Positions 34,035 through 43,551 of a stretch of DNA of 64,000 nt are shown here, piece by piece (position 1 is the stretch's first letter; each line of letters begins with the position of its first letter). The DNA is from an uncultured Aquitalea sp. (GTDB lineage: Bacteria > Pseudomonadota > Gammaproteobacteria > Burkholderiales > Chromobacteriaceae): positions 1 through 64,000 of the forward strand of contig NZ_CAMFLA010000022.1 in NCBI RefSeq assembly GCF_945957525.1. The letters run 5' to 3'. A program made the position numbers and the translations under genes. The notes under the pieces are model-generated. The model had not been told where the DNA came from, searched no databases, and saw nothing but the letters and a program-made list of their open reading frames with translations.

Positions 34035-34418
34035 TCAGAACGGCACCACCATCTTGGTTTTGGCCACCAGCACGATGTAGCCGGCCACAATCAGCGCCAG
34101 CGACAGGGCCACCGCGCGAATCTGCCGGGTCTTGCCGCGCTTGAGCGCCACCGTACCCAGTACGATATACAGCAGCAGGCCGATGATCTTGGCCAGAATC
34201 CACGGCGAGTGCAGCACCGGCCAGCCGCCCATCACCACCAGCGTTACCGCCAGCGCCAAGAGCAGGCTGTCGATCACATGCGGCAGGATGCGCACCGGCC
34301 AGGAGGCGAGCAGAGCATGGCGCTCGCCCAGCATCATGCCGCCGCGCGCGGCGAACAGCAGAATCGATAGATAGGCCATGCCCATGTGGGCGTGCTTGAG
34401 AATGAGGTAGGGGTACAT
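34035..34418 (-). CDS. SirB2-family membrane protein
   Basis: The 127-residue protein has four hydrophobic segments (about 10-28, 45-65, 72-92 and 103-122). The N-terminal YLILKHAHMGMAYLSILLF is typical of the SirB2 (invasion gene expression up-regulator) family, whose histidines suggest haem or metal binding. It lies 117 bp upstream of ubiU on the same strand, so it may head the ubiU-ubiV-ubiT transcript. The biochemical function is unknown. Confidence 0.82.
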   Translation of the reverse strand: MYPYLILKHAHMGMAYLSILLFAARGGMMLGERHALLASWPVRILPHVIDSLLLALAVTLVVMGGWPVLHSPWILAKIIGLLLYIVLGTVALKRGKTRQIRAVALSLALIVAGYIVLVAKTKMVVPF

Positions 34419-34516
34419 CGGGCGAGCGTCCTGTCAGGGTTATGCCTGTCGCATGGCTGCGACGGCGCAAAGCGTAATGGTACACTGACGCGTCTTCTCC
34501 TCATTGTGTTCCCGCC

Positions 34517-37500
34517 ATGCTTTTTCTTTACCAGTCCAACCGGCTGGAGCAGCTGGGCGAACTGTTCGCCGGCATGCTGCGCGCCGCGCCGCTGGCCAGC
34601 CCGTTCGCCGCCGAAACCGTCATCGTGCAGAGCCGGGGCATGGGCCGCTGGATGACGCTGGATCTGGCGAAGAAAAACGGCATTGCCGCCAATATCGACT
34701 TCGTACTGCCGGCGGCTTTTGCCTGGCGGCTGATGCAGCGGGTGATGCCGGGTTTGCCGAAGAAATCCTCGTTTTCACCGGAAGTGCTGGCTTGGCGGCT
34801 GATGGCCATCCTGCCGGGGCTGGAGGGGGAGGTGTTTGCGCCCTTGACCCGTTACGCCGGCAAGAGCGAAGCCGCTTGTTTCGAGCTGGCCGGCAAGGTG
34901 GCCGACATCTACGACCAGTATCTGGTGTTCCGGCCGGAATGGATTCGCGCCTGGGAGGCGGGGCTGCTGCTGGGTCTGGGCGAGGATGAGGCCTGGCAGG
35001 CGGCCTTGTGGCGGAGGCTGGCGGACAGCGATCCAGGCCGCCACCGGGTGCGCATGCTGGACGAGTTCTTCGGCCAACTGCGCGCCGAGCATCTGCCGGA
35101 GCGCATCACCCTGTTCGGCATCGCCAGTCTGGCGCCTATGTACCTGGCGCTGGTCAAGCGGCTGGCCGAGCTTACCGATGTCTGCCTGTTTACCCTCAAC
35201 CCCTGCGAAGCCTACTGGGGCGATATCGTCGATGCCCGTCGCAAGCTGAAACTGCAGCAGAAGGGCGATCTGTTCGCCACCGAAGGCCACCCCTTGCTGG
35301 CCTCGCTGGGCAAGCAGGGACGGGACTTTTTCGAGCTGATTGCCGAAGACGGCGACATGGATGCCGTGCCCTTGTTCGAGCCGCCACAAGGCGACAGCCT
35401 GCTCTCGCGCCTGCAGCGCGAGATCCTGCAGCTGGACGAACCGGGCCAGCCGCCCGCGCCGCTTGCGGCGGGCGACGCCTCGGTGGAAATGCATGCCGCG
35501 CATGGGCCGATGCGCGAGCTGGAAGTATTGAAAGACCGCCTGCTGGCCATGCTGCGCGACGACCCCACGCTAAACCCGGCCGACATTGCCGTGCTGACGC
35601 CGGACATCAACAGCTACGCGCCTTATATCGACGCCGTGTTCGGCCAGCGCGACGACGCGCCCAACTTGCCCTACGCCATTGCCGACCGCCGCATCGAGCG
35701 CGAAGAACCGTTGCTGGCCGGCTTCATCGATATCCTGCAGTTGATGGATTCCCGTTTTCCCGCCGACGCGGTACTGGCTTTGCTCGACAGCCCGGCCTTG
35801 TTGCGGCGCTTCGGTCTGGAGGAGGACGATCTTCCCTTCATTCAGGACTGGGTGCGGCAAAGCGGCATCCGCTGGGGCCGCCACGCGCGCCACAAGGCGG
35901 CGCTGGGCCTGCCGGCCGACCCGGCTTATACCTGGCGCTGGGGACTGGATCGCCTGCTGCTGGGCGCGATTTTGCCGCCTGCGCTGGCGGGCGATGGCAG
36001 CGGCCTGTTTGCCGGCCTGCTGCCCAGCGAGGGCGCCAGCGGCCAGTTGAGCGAGGCGCTGGCCCGCTTTGCCAGGCTGTTTGAGGTGCTGGATGCGCTG
36101 GCCGAAGAATGGCAGCAGCCCGCCTCCCCCGCTGCATGGGCCGAGCGTCTGCTGGCCGCCCAGCAAGCCTTGCTGGAGCCGGATGAAGAGGACGCGCGGG
36201 CGCTGGAAGTGCTGCGCGATGCGCTGGACGGCCTGCGCGACGATGCCGCGATGGCGGGGTTTGCCGAAGCGGTAAGCCTGCCGGTGGCGCGGGATTGGCT
36301 GGTGCGCCAGCTGACCGTGGCCTCGCCTGGCGGTTTTCTCGCCGGCGGCGTCACCTTCTGCGCCATGGTGCCGATGCGCTCCATTCCTTTCCGCGTGCTG
36401 TGCCTGATCGGCATGAACGACGGGGCCTACCCGCGCGACGAACGCCCGGTGAGTTTCGACCTGGTGGCGCGTCACCCCAAACGCGGCGACCGCTCGCGCC
36501 GCTTTGACGACCGCTACCTGTTTCTGGAAGCCATCCTCTCCGCCCGCCAGCGCCTGTACCTGTCCTGGGTAGGGCTGTCCGCCCGCACCAACGAGCACCT
36601 GCCGCCCTCGCCGTTGGTGGCGGAGCTGCAAGACATTTTCAAGACCATGTGCGGCTCGCCGCCGGCGCTGCTGACCCGGCATCCCTTGCAACCCTTCTCG
36701 CCGCGCTGCTACGACGGCGCATCGCCCGCGCTGGCCAGCTTCGAGCCCGCTTTTGCCGAGGCGCTGGCGCAGCCGCCGGCCCAGCCGCGCCCCTTTGTCG
36801 CGCCTTTGCCCGAGCGCGCCGCGCCCACGGTGCTGCATGTGAACGACTTCATCCGCTTCTGGAAAAACCCGGCGCGCGCCTGGTTGGCCGAGCGGCTGGC
36901 GGTGCGCCTGGCCGGGCAGGAAGAAGACGTGCCGGTGCGCGAACCCTTCAGCGTGGATCGCGATGTCAGTCGCCAGCTGCGCCAGTCGCTGGTGGAGAGC
37001 CTGCTGGCCGGCAAGCCGCTGACCCCTGTCAAGGAAAAGCTGGGCGCGGCGGGATTGTTGCCGCCGTCCGCCTTGGGGCAGGCCTGGCTGGAGGGCGAGG
37101 CCGATGCCAGCGCCCGCCTGGCACGCCGCTTGCCGGCGGTGCTGACGCAGGCGGTGCTGCCACCCCAGCCGCTGCACCTGCCGTTTGCACAACTGGCCTT
37201 GGCCGGCGAGCTGGACGGCTTGCGGCCAGAAGGGCAGATTCGCCTCGTCATCGGCAAGATGAACGCCGCTGAGCGGGTGGATTGGTGGTTGCGGCACTTG
37301 CTGCTGTGCGCGGCGCGGCCGGCCGGCGTCGCTTGCCGTTCCGAACTACACGACGATCTGGGCGGCTGGCTGCTGGAAGACCAGGCGCTGGCGCGCGAAC
37401 TGCTGGAGCCCTGGGTGCTTTACTGGCGGCAAGGCCAGCAACAGCCGCTGCCTTTCTTTGGCCGCACCAGCTGGGCTTACGCCGAAGCGCTGGCCAAGGA

Positions 37501-37705
37501 TGAAGACCATCCCGACAAGGCGATGGACGCGGCTCTGGCCAAATGGGCGCCGGCCTTTGTGGCCGACTTTGCCATGCCGCAGCGCGACGAGCCGGTGAAC
37601 CGGCTGGTGTTCCGGCATCTGGAGCCCTTGTCCGACCCTTTGTTCGCCATGTTGGCCGAAGCGCTGCTGCTGCCGCTGGCCCGTCTTTTGGGAGAGCAGT
37701 CATGA
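34517..37705 (+). CDS. recC: Exodeoxyribonuclease V gamma chain (RecC)
   Basis: The 1062-residue protein is a RecC homologue. It starts LFLYQSNRLEQLGELFAGML and carries the family blocks ETVIVQSRGMGRWM near residue 35, LNPCEAYWGDIV near 233 and LCLIGMNDGAYPRDERPV near 635. RecC is an inactivated helicase/nuclease that recognises Chi and splits DNA within RecBCD. The length is slightly shorter than in E. coli. It is the first gene of a recC-recB-pap-binding protein-recD unit and overlaps recB by 4 bp. Confidence 0.95.
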   Translation: MLFLYQSNRLEQLGELFAGMLRAAPLASPFAAETVIVQSRGMGRWMTLDLAKKNGIAANIDFVLPAAFAWRLMQRVMPGLPKKSSFSPEVLAWRLMAILPGLEGEVFAPLTRYAGKSEAACFELAGKVADIYDQYLVFRPEWIRAWEAGLLLGLGEDEAWQAALWRRLADSDPGRHRVRMLDEFFGQLRAEHLPERITLFGIASLAPMYLALVKRLAELTDVCLFTLNPCEAYWGDIVDARRKLKLQQKGDLFATEGHPLLASLGKQGRDFFELIAEDGDMDAVPLFEPPQGDSLLSRLQREILQLDEPGQPPAPLAAGDASVEMHAAHGPMRELEVLKDRLLAMLRDDPTLNPADIAVLTPDINSYAPYIDAVFGQRDDAPNLPYAIADRRIEREEPLLAGFIDILQLMDSRFPADAVLALLDSPALLRRFGLEEDDLPFIQDWVRQSGIRWGRHARHKAALGLPADPAYTWRWGLDRLLLGAILPPALAGDGSGLFAGLLPSEGASGQLSEALARFARLFEVLDALAEEWQQPASPAAWAERLLAAQQALLEPDEEDARALEVLRDALDGLRDDAAMAGFAEAVSLPVARDWLVRQLTVASPGGFLAGGVTFCAMVPMRSIPFRVLCLIGMNDGAYPRDERPVSFDLVARHPKRGDRSRRFDDRYLFLEAILSARQRLYLSWVGLSARTNEHLPPSPLVAELQDIFKTMCGSPPALLTRHPLQPFSPRCYDGASPALASFEPAFAEALAQPPAQPRPFVAPLPERAAPTVLHVNDFIRFWKNPARAWLAERLAVRLAGQEEDVPVREPFSVDRDVSRQLRQSLVESLLAGKPLTPVKEKLGAAGLLPPSALGQAWLEGEADASARLARRLPAVLTQAVLPPQPLHLPFAQLALAGELDGLRPEGQIRLVIGKMNAAERVDWWLRHLLLCAARPAGVACRSELHDDLGGWLLEDQALARELLEPWVLYWRQGQQQPLPFFGRTSWAYAEALAKDEDHPDKAMDAALAKWAPAFVADFAMPQRDEPVNRLVFRHLEPLSDPLFAMLAEALLLPLARLLGEQS

Positions 37706-40700
37706 GTTTGCGGGCGCTGGACGCGCTGCACTGCCCGCTGTCGGGCGTCAACCTGATCGAGGCTTCCGCCGGCACCGGCAAAACCTGGACTATTGAAGCG
37801 CTGTATGTGCGCCTGTTGCTGGAAGAACGCGACGGCCCGCCGCCGGGTGTCGATCAGTTGCTGGTGGTCACCTACACCAAGGCCGCCACGGCAGAGCTGC
37901 GCGATCGCTTGCGCGCGCGGCTGGCCAGTTTGCTGGCGGTGATGCGCGGCGCGGACAGCGCGGACGACTTCCTGCTGGCCATGGCCGGGCGCTTTCCGCC
38001 GGGGCCGGCGCGCGAGCTGGCGATACAGCGGCTGCTGGCGGCCGTTACCGGCTTCGACGCCGCCGCCATCTACACCATTCACGGCTTTTGCCAGCGCGTG
38101 CTGACCGACGCCGCTTTTGAAAGCGGGCAGACCTTCACTGCAGAACTGGTGAGCGACGATGATCGCCTGCTGGTGGAGGTGGCCGATGATTTCTGGCGCC
38201 GACGCGTGCTGGACGACGCCTTCCTCGCCCAGGTATTGGCGGAATCCGGCGACACGCCGGAAGTCTGGCTGGCGGAGGTCAAACCCTGGTTGTCCAAGCC
38301 CTACCTGGATTTGCGCCGCCCGCCGCCTGGCGAGCTGACCCGGGCCCGCGCCGAGGCGGAGCAGGCTTGGCGCGCGCTGGCGGCCGATGCCGACGCGCTG
38401 ACAGCAGGCCTTGAGCTGCTGCTGGCCGCCGAAGGTTTCAAGGCCACCAGCCACAGCCCGGCGCAACTGGCGCGCGCCGCAGACGCCTTGAGCGCGCTGT
38501 GCCAGCCGGGCGGCGGATTGCCGCCGCTGGGGCCGGATGTGGTCAAGCTCTTGGGCAAACTCACGCCGGACGGCCTGGCGCGGGGCATGAAAAAGGGCTT
38601 TGCCGCGCCGGCGCACGCCTTGTTTGAGCGCGTAGCAAGCTTTCTTGCCGCCTGGGACGATTACCGCGCGGCACTGGCGCTGTCGGTGGCCGGCATGAAG
38701 CTGGAACTGATCGACTGGATCAACAGCGAGATGATGCGCCGCCGTGCGGAAGAACGCGTGCGCGGCTTTGACGATTTGCTGACCGATCTGGGCGCGGCGC
38801 TGAAACATCCCGAGCTGGGGCCCAGCCTCGCGGCGGCCGTGTCGCGCCAGTTTCATGCGGCGCTGATCGACGAATTCCAGGATACCGACCCCATCCAGTA
38901 CGAAATCTTCCGCGACTGCTTTGTTCTGCAAGATCGCACCGTGTTTCTGGTGGGCGACCCCAAACAGGCCATTTACAGCTTTCGCGGCGCGGACATCTTC
39001 ACTTATCTGTCCGCGGCCAAGGACGCGCCCACACAGTACTCGCTGGATACCAACCGGCGCTCCGACGCGCCCTTGGTGTCGGCGGTCAACCGCCTGTTCA
39101 ATCGCGCCTCTCCCTTCCTGCTCAGCGACATCCAGTACCTGCCGGTGCACGCCGCGCCCAGCTCCGGCCAGACGCTGAGCGTGGCGGATGACGACGCGCC
39201 GTTCACCGTGCTGGCGGGCGAGCTGGACGGCGACAAGCCGAGCAGCAAGGAACTGGCTGCCGGATGGTCGGCCAAGGCCAGCGCCGCCGAGATCGCCCGC
39301 TTGCTGGCGCTGGCCGGGCAAGGCCAGGCCACGCTGTCCGGGCCGCAAGGCGAGCGGCCGCTCAACGGCGGCGACATCGCGGTGCTGGTGTCCACCCACC
39401 GGCAGGGAGACCGAGTGCGCGAAGCACTGGCGGCGCTGAACGTGCCCAGCGTGTCGCTGACGCAGGCTAGCGTGTTTGCCAGCGATGAAGCGGCCGATCT
39501 TCTCGCCGTGCTGCGCGCCTGGGCCGAGCCTGCCAGCGAATCGCGGCTGCGGGCCGCGCTGGTGACTGAACTATGCGGACTGGACGCTGCGGGGCTGTTG
39601 GCCGAAGTGGAAGACGAAACACGCTGGGAAGCGCGGCTGTCGGCCAATCAGCAAGATCACCAACGCTGGCTGGAAAAAGGCTTCATGGCCGCCTGGCGGC
39701 AGTTTTTCGCGCGAGAAAAACTGGCCTTGCGCCTGCTGCCGCTGCCGGATGGCGAGCGCCGGCTGACCAATCTTTCCCATCTGGCAGAACTGCTGCAAAA
39801 GGAAAGCGACAGCCGGCGCGGCATGGCGCCGCTGCTGGCCTGGTTCGAAGCGCAAGTGGCCAGCCCGCCCGGCGGCGAAGAGGCGGTGCTGAGGCTGGAA
39901 AGCGATGCGCGCCTGGTGAAGATCGTCACCATTCATACGTCCAAGGGTCTGCAATACCCGGTGGTGTTCTGTCCCTTCCTGTGGGATGGCGCGCTGGAAC
40001 GGCGCGGCACCGCCTTCTGGCGTTATCGCGAAGCGGGCCAGCCCCGTCTCGCGCCGGATTTGCTGGCCGACGATGCCGTGCGAGAGCAAGCCGCCGGTGA
40101 AACGCTGGCGGAAAAACTGCGCCTGCTCTACGTGGCGCTGACGCGCGCCCAGCACAGGCAGTACCTGTGTTGGAGCCGGGTGAAAGACATGCAGACCGCC
40201 GCGCTCTCCTGGCTGCTGCATGGCCGCGACTGCGCGGGCCTGGCCGATTTGCGCGAGCTGGAGCTGGCCGCCGAACGCATCAGGGCGGATCTGGCCGCGC
40301 TGGCCGGCACGGATCTGGCCGTGCGCGATGCGCTGGCGGGCGCTGCGCCCTTGCCGGCGGAGGCCGCCGACCACGCCGTGCTGGCCGCGCAGACGCTCAA
40401 GCGCTCGCTCTACACCCCGTGGCGGGTGACCAGCTTTACCTCGCTGGCGCACGGAGCGGGGTCAAGGTTGGCCGAAAGGCCGGACCATGATGCCCTGCCG
40501 ACGCCGGCCGCGCCGGACGCCCTGGAAAAAGCCATCGACGCGCCGCCGCCGGACAGCCCCTTCGCCTTTCCGCGCGGATCGCGCGCCGGTACCTGCCTGC
40601 ACGCCATTTTTGAAAATATTGACTTCACCACGCCGGAAGCAACGTGGACGCCGCTGGCGGCGCAACAGTTGTCCCGGCACGGCTTTGACGAGGCGTGGCT

Positions 40701-41271
40701 GCCATCCGCAGTCGCGCTGGTTCGGCAAACCCTGCAGGCAGAGCTGGACCCCGGGGTGCGGCTGGCCGACGTGCCGCCCGCGCGGCGACTGGTGGAGCTG
40801 GAATTCACCCTGCCCCTGGGCAAATTTGCCGTGGAGCGCCTGATTGCCGTGCTGAGCGCGCCGGAACACGGCTTGGCCGCGCCCTTGCGCGCTGCGGCGC
40901 AGCGGCTGGATTTCCACACCGTCAACGGTTATCTGAAAGGCTTTGTCGATCTGGTGTTTGAATCCGGCGGACGTTTTTATCTGGTGGATTACAAATCCAA
41001 TTATCTGGGCGATCAGCCCGAGGACTACCTGCCGGACAGTCTGGCGCAATCCATAGCACAAGAGCATTATTACCTGCAGTATTTGCTGTACTGCGTGGCG
41101 CTCAAACGCTATCTCGCCAGCCGCGGACTGGATTACGCCTACTGCTTCGGCGGCGTGCGTTATCTCTATCTGAGGGGCATGGGCCGGCCCGGCTGCGGCG
41201 TGTGGGCCGACCAGCCCGCCGCCGCGTTGCTGACGGCGCTAGAGGCCGCGCTGATCAGTTACCCTGCCTGA
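37702..41271 (+). CDS. recB: Exodeoxyribonuclease V beta chain (RecB helicase-nuclease)
   Basis: The 1189-residue protein starts at an ATG overlapping the recC stop. Walker A is ASAGTGKTWTIEAL at about residues 19-32. Helicase motif II is DEFQDTDP, followed by GDPKQAIYSFRGAD. HTSKGLQYPVVFCPF is motif V. The C-terminal nuclease domain has LVDYKSNYLG with catalytic Asp and Lys. It is a 3'-5' translocase that processes double-strand breaks for RecA loading. It contains an exact copy of the 13-mer repeat at the helicase-nuclease linker. Confidence 0.96.
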   Translation: MSLRALDALHCPLSGVNLIEASAGTGKTWTIEALYVRLLLEERDGPPPGVDQLLVVTYTKAATAELRDRLRARLASLLAVMRGADSADDFLLAMAGRFPPGPARELAIQRLLAAVTGFDAAAIYTIHGFCQRVLTDAAFESGQTFTAELVSDDDRLLVEVADDFWRRRVLDDAFLAQVLAESGDTPEVWLAEVKPWLSKPYLDLRRPPPGELTRARAEAEQAWRALAADADALTAGLELLLAAEGFKATSHSPAQLARAADALSALCQPGGGLPPLGPDVVKLLGKLTPDGLARGMKKGFAAPAHALFERVASFLAAWDDYRAALALSVAGMKLELIDWINSEMMRRRAEERVRGFDDLLTDLGAALKHPELGPSLAAAVSRQFHAALIDEFQDTDPIQYEIFRDCFVLQDRTVFLVGDPKQAIYSFRGADIFTYLSAAKDAPTQYSLDTNRRSDAPLVSAVNRLFNRASPFLLSDIQYLPVHAAPSSGQTLSVADDDAPFTVLAGELDGDKPSSKELAAGWSAKASAAEIARLLALAGQGQATLSGPQGERPLNGGDIAVLVSTHRQGDRVREALAALNVPSVSLTQASVFASDEAADLLAVLRAWAEPASESRLRAALVTELCGLDAAGLLAEVEDETRWEARLSANQQDHQRWLEKGFMAAWRQFFAREKLALRLLPLPDGERRLTNLSHLAELLQKESDSRRGMAPLLAWFEAQVASPPGGEEAVLRLESDARLVKIVTIHTSKGLQYPVVFCPFLWDGALERRGTAFWRYREAGQPRLAPDLLADDAVREQAAGETLAEKLRLLYVALTRAQHRQYLCWSRVKDMQTAALSWLLHGRDCAGLADLRELELAAERIRADLAALAGTDLAVRDALAGAAPLPAEAADHAVLAAQTLKRSLYTPWRVTSFTSLAHGAGSRLAERPDHDALPTPAAPDALEKAIDAPPPDSPFAFPRGSRAGTCLHAIFENIDFTTPEATWTPLAAQQLSRHGFDEAWLPSAVALVRQTLQAELDPGVRLADVPPARRLVELEFTLPLGKFAVERLIAVLSAPEHGLAAPLRAAAQRLDFHTVNGYLKGFVDLVFESGGRFYLVDYKSNYLGDQPEDYLPDSLAQSIAQEHYYLQYLLYCVALKRYLASRGLDYAYCFGGVRYLYLRGMGRPGCGVWADQPAAALLTALEAALISYPA
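40464..40476 (+). repeat. 13-mer repeat AAGGTTGGCCGAA, exact copy
   Basis: Exact copy inside recB, read in frame as S-R-L-A-E-R, with two neighbouring AGG codons. Confidence 0.75.
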
Positions 41272-41342
41272 TACCGTCATTCGCCGAGACCGGACGCCCC
41301 CTGTGTTACCATCCGCGCCCGGTCAGGCAACAGGAGAAAAAC

Positions 41343-42827
41343 ATGTTCGAATCCGCCGAAATCGGCCACGCCATCGACAAGGAAACCTTCCGCCAGCAAT
41401 TGCCGGCCTTGCGCGAGGCTTTGCTGGATGTCCAGTACGATCTGAAAGAAAAGGCCGATTTCCCGGTATTGATCCTGATCCACGGTTTTGACGGCGCCGG
41501 GCGCGGCGAAACCATGAACCTGATCAACGAATGGCTGGACCCGCGGTTGATCCGCACCGTGGCCTTCAGCTCGCCAAACGAGGACGCCCGCTCCCGCCCG
41601 TGGATGTGGCGCTACTGGCGCGAGCTGCCCAAGAAGGGCCGCATCGGCATGTTTTTCGGCTCCTACTACTCCGCGCCGCTGTTCGATCGCGTCTACGACC
41701 GCATCGACCACGACGCCTACGACCGCGAAATCTTCGACATCATGCGTTTTGAACGCATGATCAGCCAGGACGGCGCGCTCATCCTCAAGTTCTGGTTCCA
41801 TCTCACCAAGGACAAGCAGCGTAAGCGCCTCAAGGAGCTGGAAAAGAACCCCGACACCCGCTGGCGGGTGACGGCGGACGACAAGGACAACATGGAGCGC
41901 TACGACACCATCCGCAAATACGGCGAGCACATGATCCGGCTTACCAACACCGCCTATGCGCCGTGGATCGTGGTGGACGGCGAGGACGCCAATTTCCGCA
42001 GCCTGACCGTGGGCCGCACCATATTGCAGGCCATCCGCAACCGGCTGGAGCAGGGCAACCAGCATGTGGACGCCAACGAAGCGCCCCCGTTGCTGGCGCC
42101 GATCGACAACAAGCTGATCCTGGATACGCTGGAACTGGATCAGAAAATGGACAAGTCGGAGTACAAGGAAAAGCTGGCCAAGTTGCAAGGGCGCCTCAAC
42201 CGCCTCACCCGCGACGAGCGTTTCAAGGACTGCTCGCTGGTGCTGGCGTTTGAAGGCAACGACGCCGCCGGCAAGGGCGGCACCATCCGTCGCATCACCC
42301 AGGCGCTGGACGCGCGCACCTATCGCGTGGTGCCGGTGGCCGCGCCCACCTTGGAAGAAAAAGCCCAGCCCTGGCTGTGGCGTTTCTGGCGGCAAGTGCC
42401 GCCCAAGGGTGGCATCACCATCTTCGACCGTACCTGGTACGGGCGCGTGCTGGTGGAGCGGGTGGAGGGTTTTGCTCAAGAGCGCGACTGGATGCGCGCT
42501 TATTACGAGATCAACGACTTTGAGCACCAGCTGAGCGAAAACGGCGCGGTCGTGCTGAAGTTCTGGCTGGCCATCAGCAATGAGGAGCAGATGGCGCGCT
42601 TCAAGCTGCGCGAGGAAACCGGCTTCAAGCGCTTCAAGATCACGGAAGAGGACTGGCGCAACCGCGAGAAGTGGGACGCCTACAAGCTGGCCGTCAGCGA
42701 CATGGTGGACCGCACCAGCACCAGCAAGGTGCCGTGGACGCTGGTGGAAGCTAATAACAAGTATTACGCGCGCATCAAGGTGCTGAGCACCATTTGCGAC
42801 GCGCTGGAGGCAAGGCTGGGTGCGTAG
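41343..42827 (+). CDS. pap: Polyphosphate:AMP phosphotransferase (PPK2 class II)
   Basis: The 494-residue protein consists of two fused PPK2 domains. The N-terminal half has a degenerate P-loop (HGFDGAGRGE). The C-terminal half has the catalytic one (EGNDAAGKGG) followed by FDRTWYGRVLVERVEGF. Duplicated PPK2 proteins of this type phosphorylate AMP to ADP with polyphosphate. The ATG at 41343 follows AGGAGAAA. The gene lies 71 bp after recB and its stop overlaps the next start, so it belongs to the recC-recB...recD unit, an unexpected place for it. Confidence 0.92.
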   Translation: MFESAEIGHAIDKETFRQQLPALREALLDVQYDLKEKADFPVLILIHGFDGAGRGETMNLINEWLDPRLIRTVAFSSPNEDARSRPWMWRYWRELPKKGRIGMFFGSYYSAPLFDRVYDRIDHDAYDREIFDIMRFERMISQDGALILKFWFHLTKDKQRKRLKELEKNPDTRWRVTADDKDNMERYDTIRKYGEHMIRLTNTAYAPWIVVDGEDANFRSLTVGRTILQAIRNRLEQGNQHVDANEAPPLLAPIDNKLILDTLELDQKMDKSEYKEKLAKLQGRLNRLTRDERFKDCSLVLAFEGNDAAGKGGTIRRITQALDARTYRVVPVAAPTLEEKAQPWLWRFWRQVPPKGGITIFDRTWYGRVLVERVEGFAQERDWMRAYYEINDFEHQLSENGAVVLKFWLAISNEEQMARFKLREETGFKRFKITEEDWRNREKWDAYKLAVSDMVDRTSTSKVPWTLVEANNKYYARIKVLSTICDALEARLGA

Positions 42828-43551
42828 TTTCCTGTTGTCGCTCCTCATCGCGCTGGCGCCGCTGAGCGCCGTCGCGGCGGAGCCTTCCCTGCGGGCCGGC
42901 GTGGTGGTGGATAGTCCCGGCCCTTACAGCTACACCCCGGACAGCCCGATGGCGTCGGTGTATCGTGACGCGCTGGAGCAGATCAGCCGGCTGTCCGGCA
43001 TCCGTTTCGATATCGAATACTTTCCCGCCCAGCGCACCCAGCAGTTGTTCGAGGTGGGCCGGCTGGATGTGGAGGTGGGCGTCAATCCGGGCTGGCGCGC
43101 CCTGTCGCCAGTGGGCGGCTTTTATTCCCAACCGCTGGGCGAGCTTGGATACCAGCTGTGCCTGCGCCCCACGGTGAGCCACCCCATCCGCACGCTGGCC
43201 GATTTGCGCGGTCAGCCGGTGGGTGTGTTGCAAGGTCAGCCGGTACAGGTGTTCGCCGCCGAATTCAAGCGCCACGATGTCCGCGCCGAAGTCTCGCAAA
43301 GCGAGGCGGAGATGCTCAACAAGCTGCGCATTGGCCGCCTGCCGGCCGTGGTGCTGGAAAAGCGCCAGCTTGAGCACCAGGCCGCCCTGCCGCCGGACAG
43401 CCGTTGCGAGCCGGGTGCGGTGGTCAGCGTGCAGCAGGTCATGCTGCGCCTGCATCCGCAGCACCGCCAACTGTTGCCAGCCATCAACAAGGCCATTGCG
43501 CAACTGACCGCCAACGGTCGCCTTAAAGCCATTTTCCAGAAGCCCCGCTGA
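42820..43551 (+). CDS. Periplasmic solute-binding protein, family 3-like
   Basis: The 243-residue protein begins at GTG 42820 inside the 3' end of the phosphotransferase gene. A signal peptide (MRSFLLSLLIALAPLSAVAA) precedes a bacterial extracellular solute-binding fold with VYRDALEQISRLSGIRFDIE and DVEVGVNPGWRAL. There is no transporter permease or ATPase nearby. It may feed a sensor or be an orphan binding protein; proteins like it often occur singly in Neisseriales relatives. Its stop overlaps the recD start by one base. Confidence 0.82.
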   Translation: MRSFLLSLLIALAPLSAVAAEPSLRAGVVVDSPGPYSYTPDSPMASVYRDALEQISRLSGIRFDIEYFPAQRTQQLFEVGRLDVEVGVNPGWRALSPVGGFYSQPLGELGYQLCLRPTVSHPIRTLADLRGQPVGVLQGQPVQVFAAEFKRHDVRAEVSQSEAEMLNKLRIGRLPAVVLEKRQLEHQAALPPDSRCEPGAVVSVQQVMLRLHPQHRQLLPAINKAIAQLTANGRLKAIFQKPR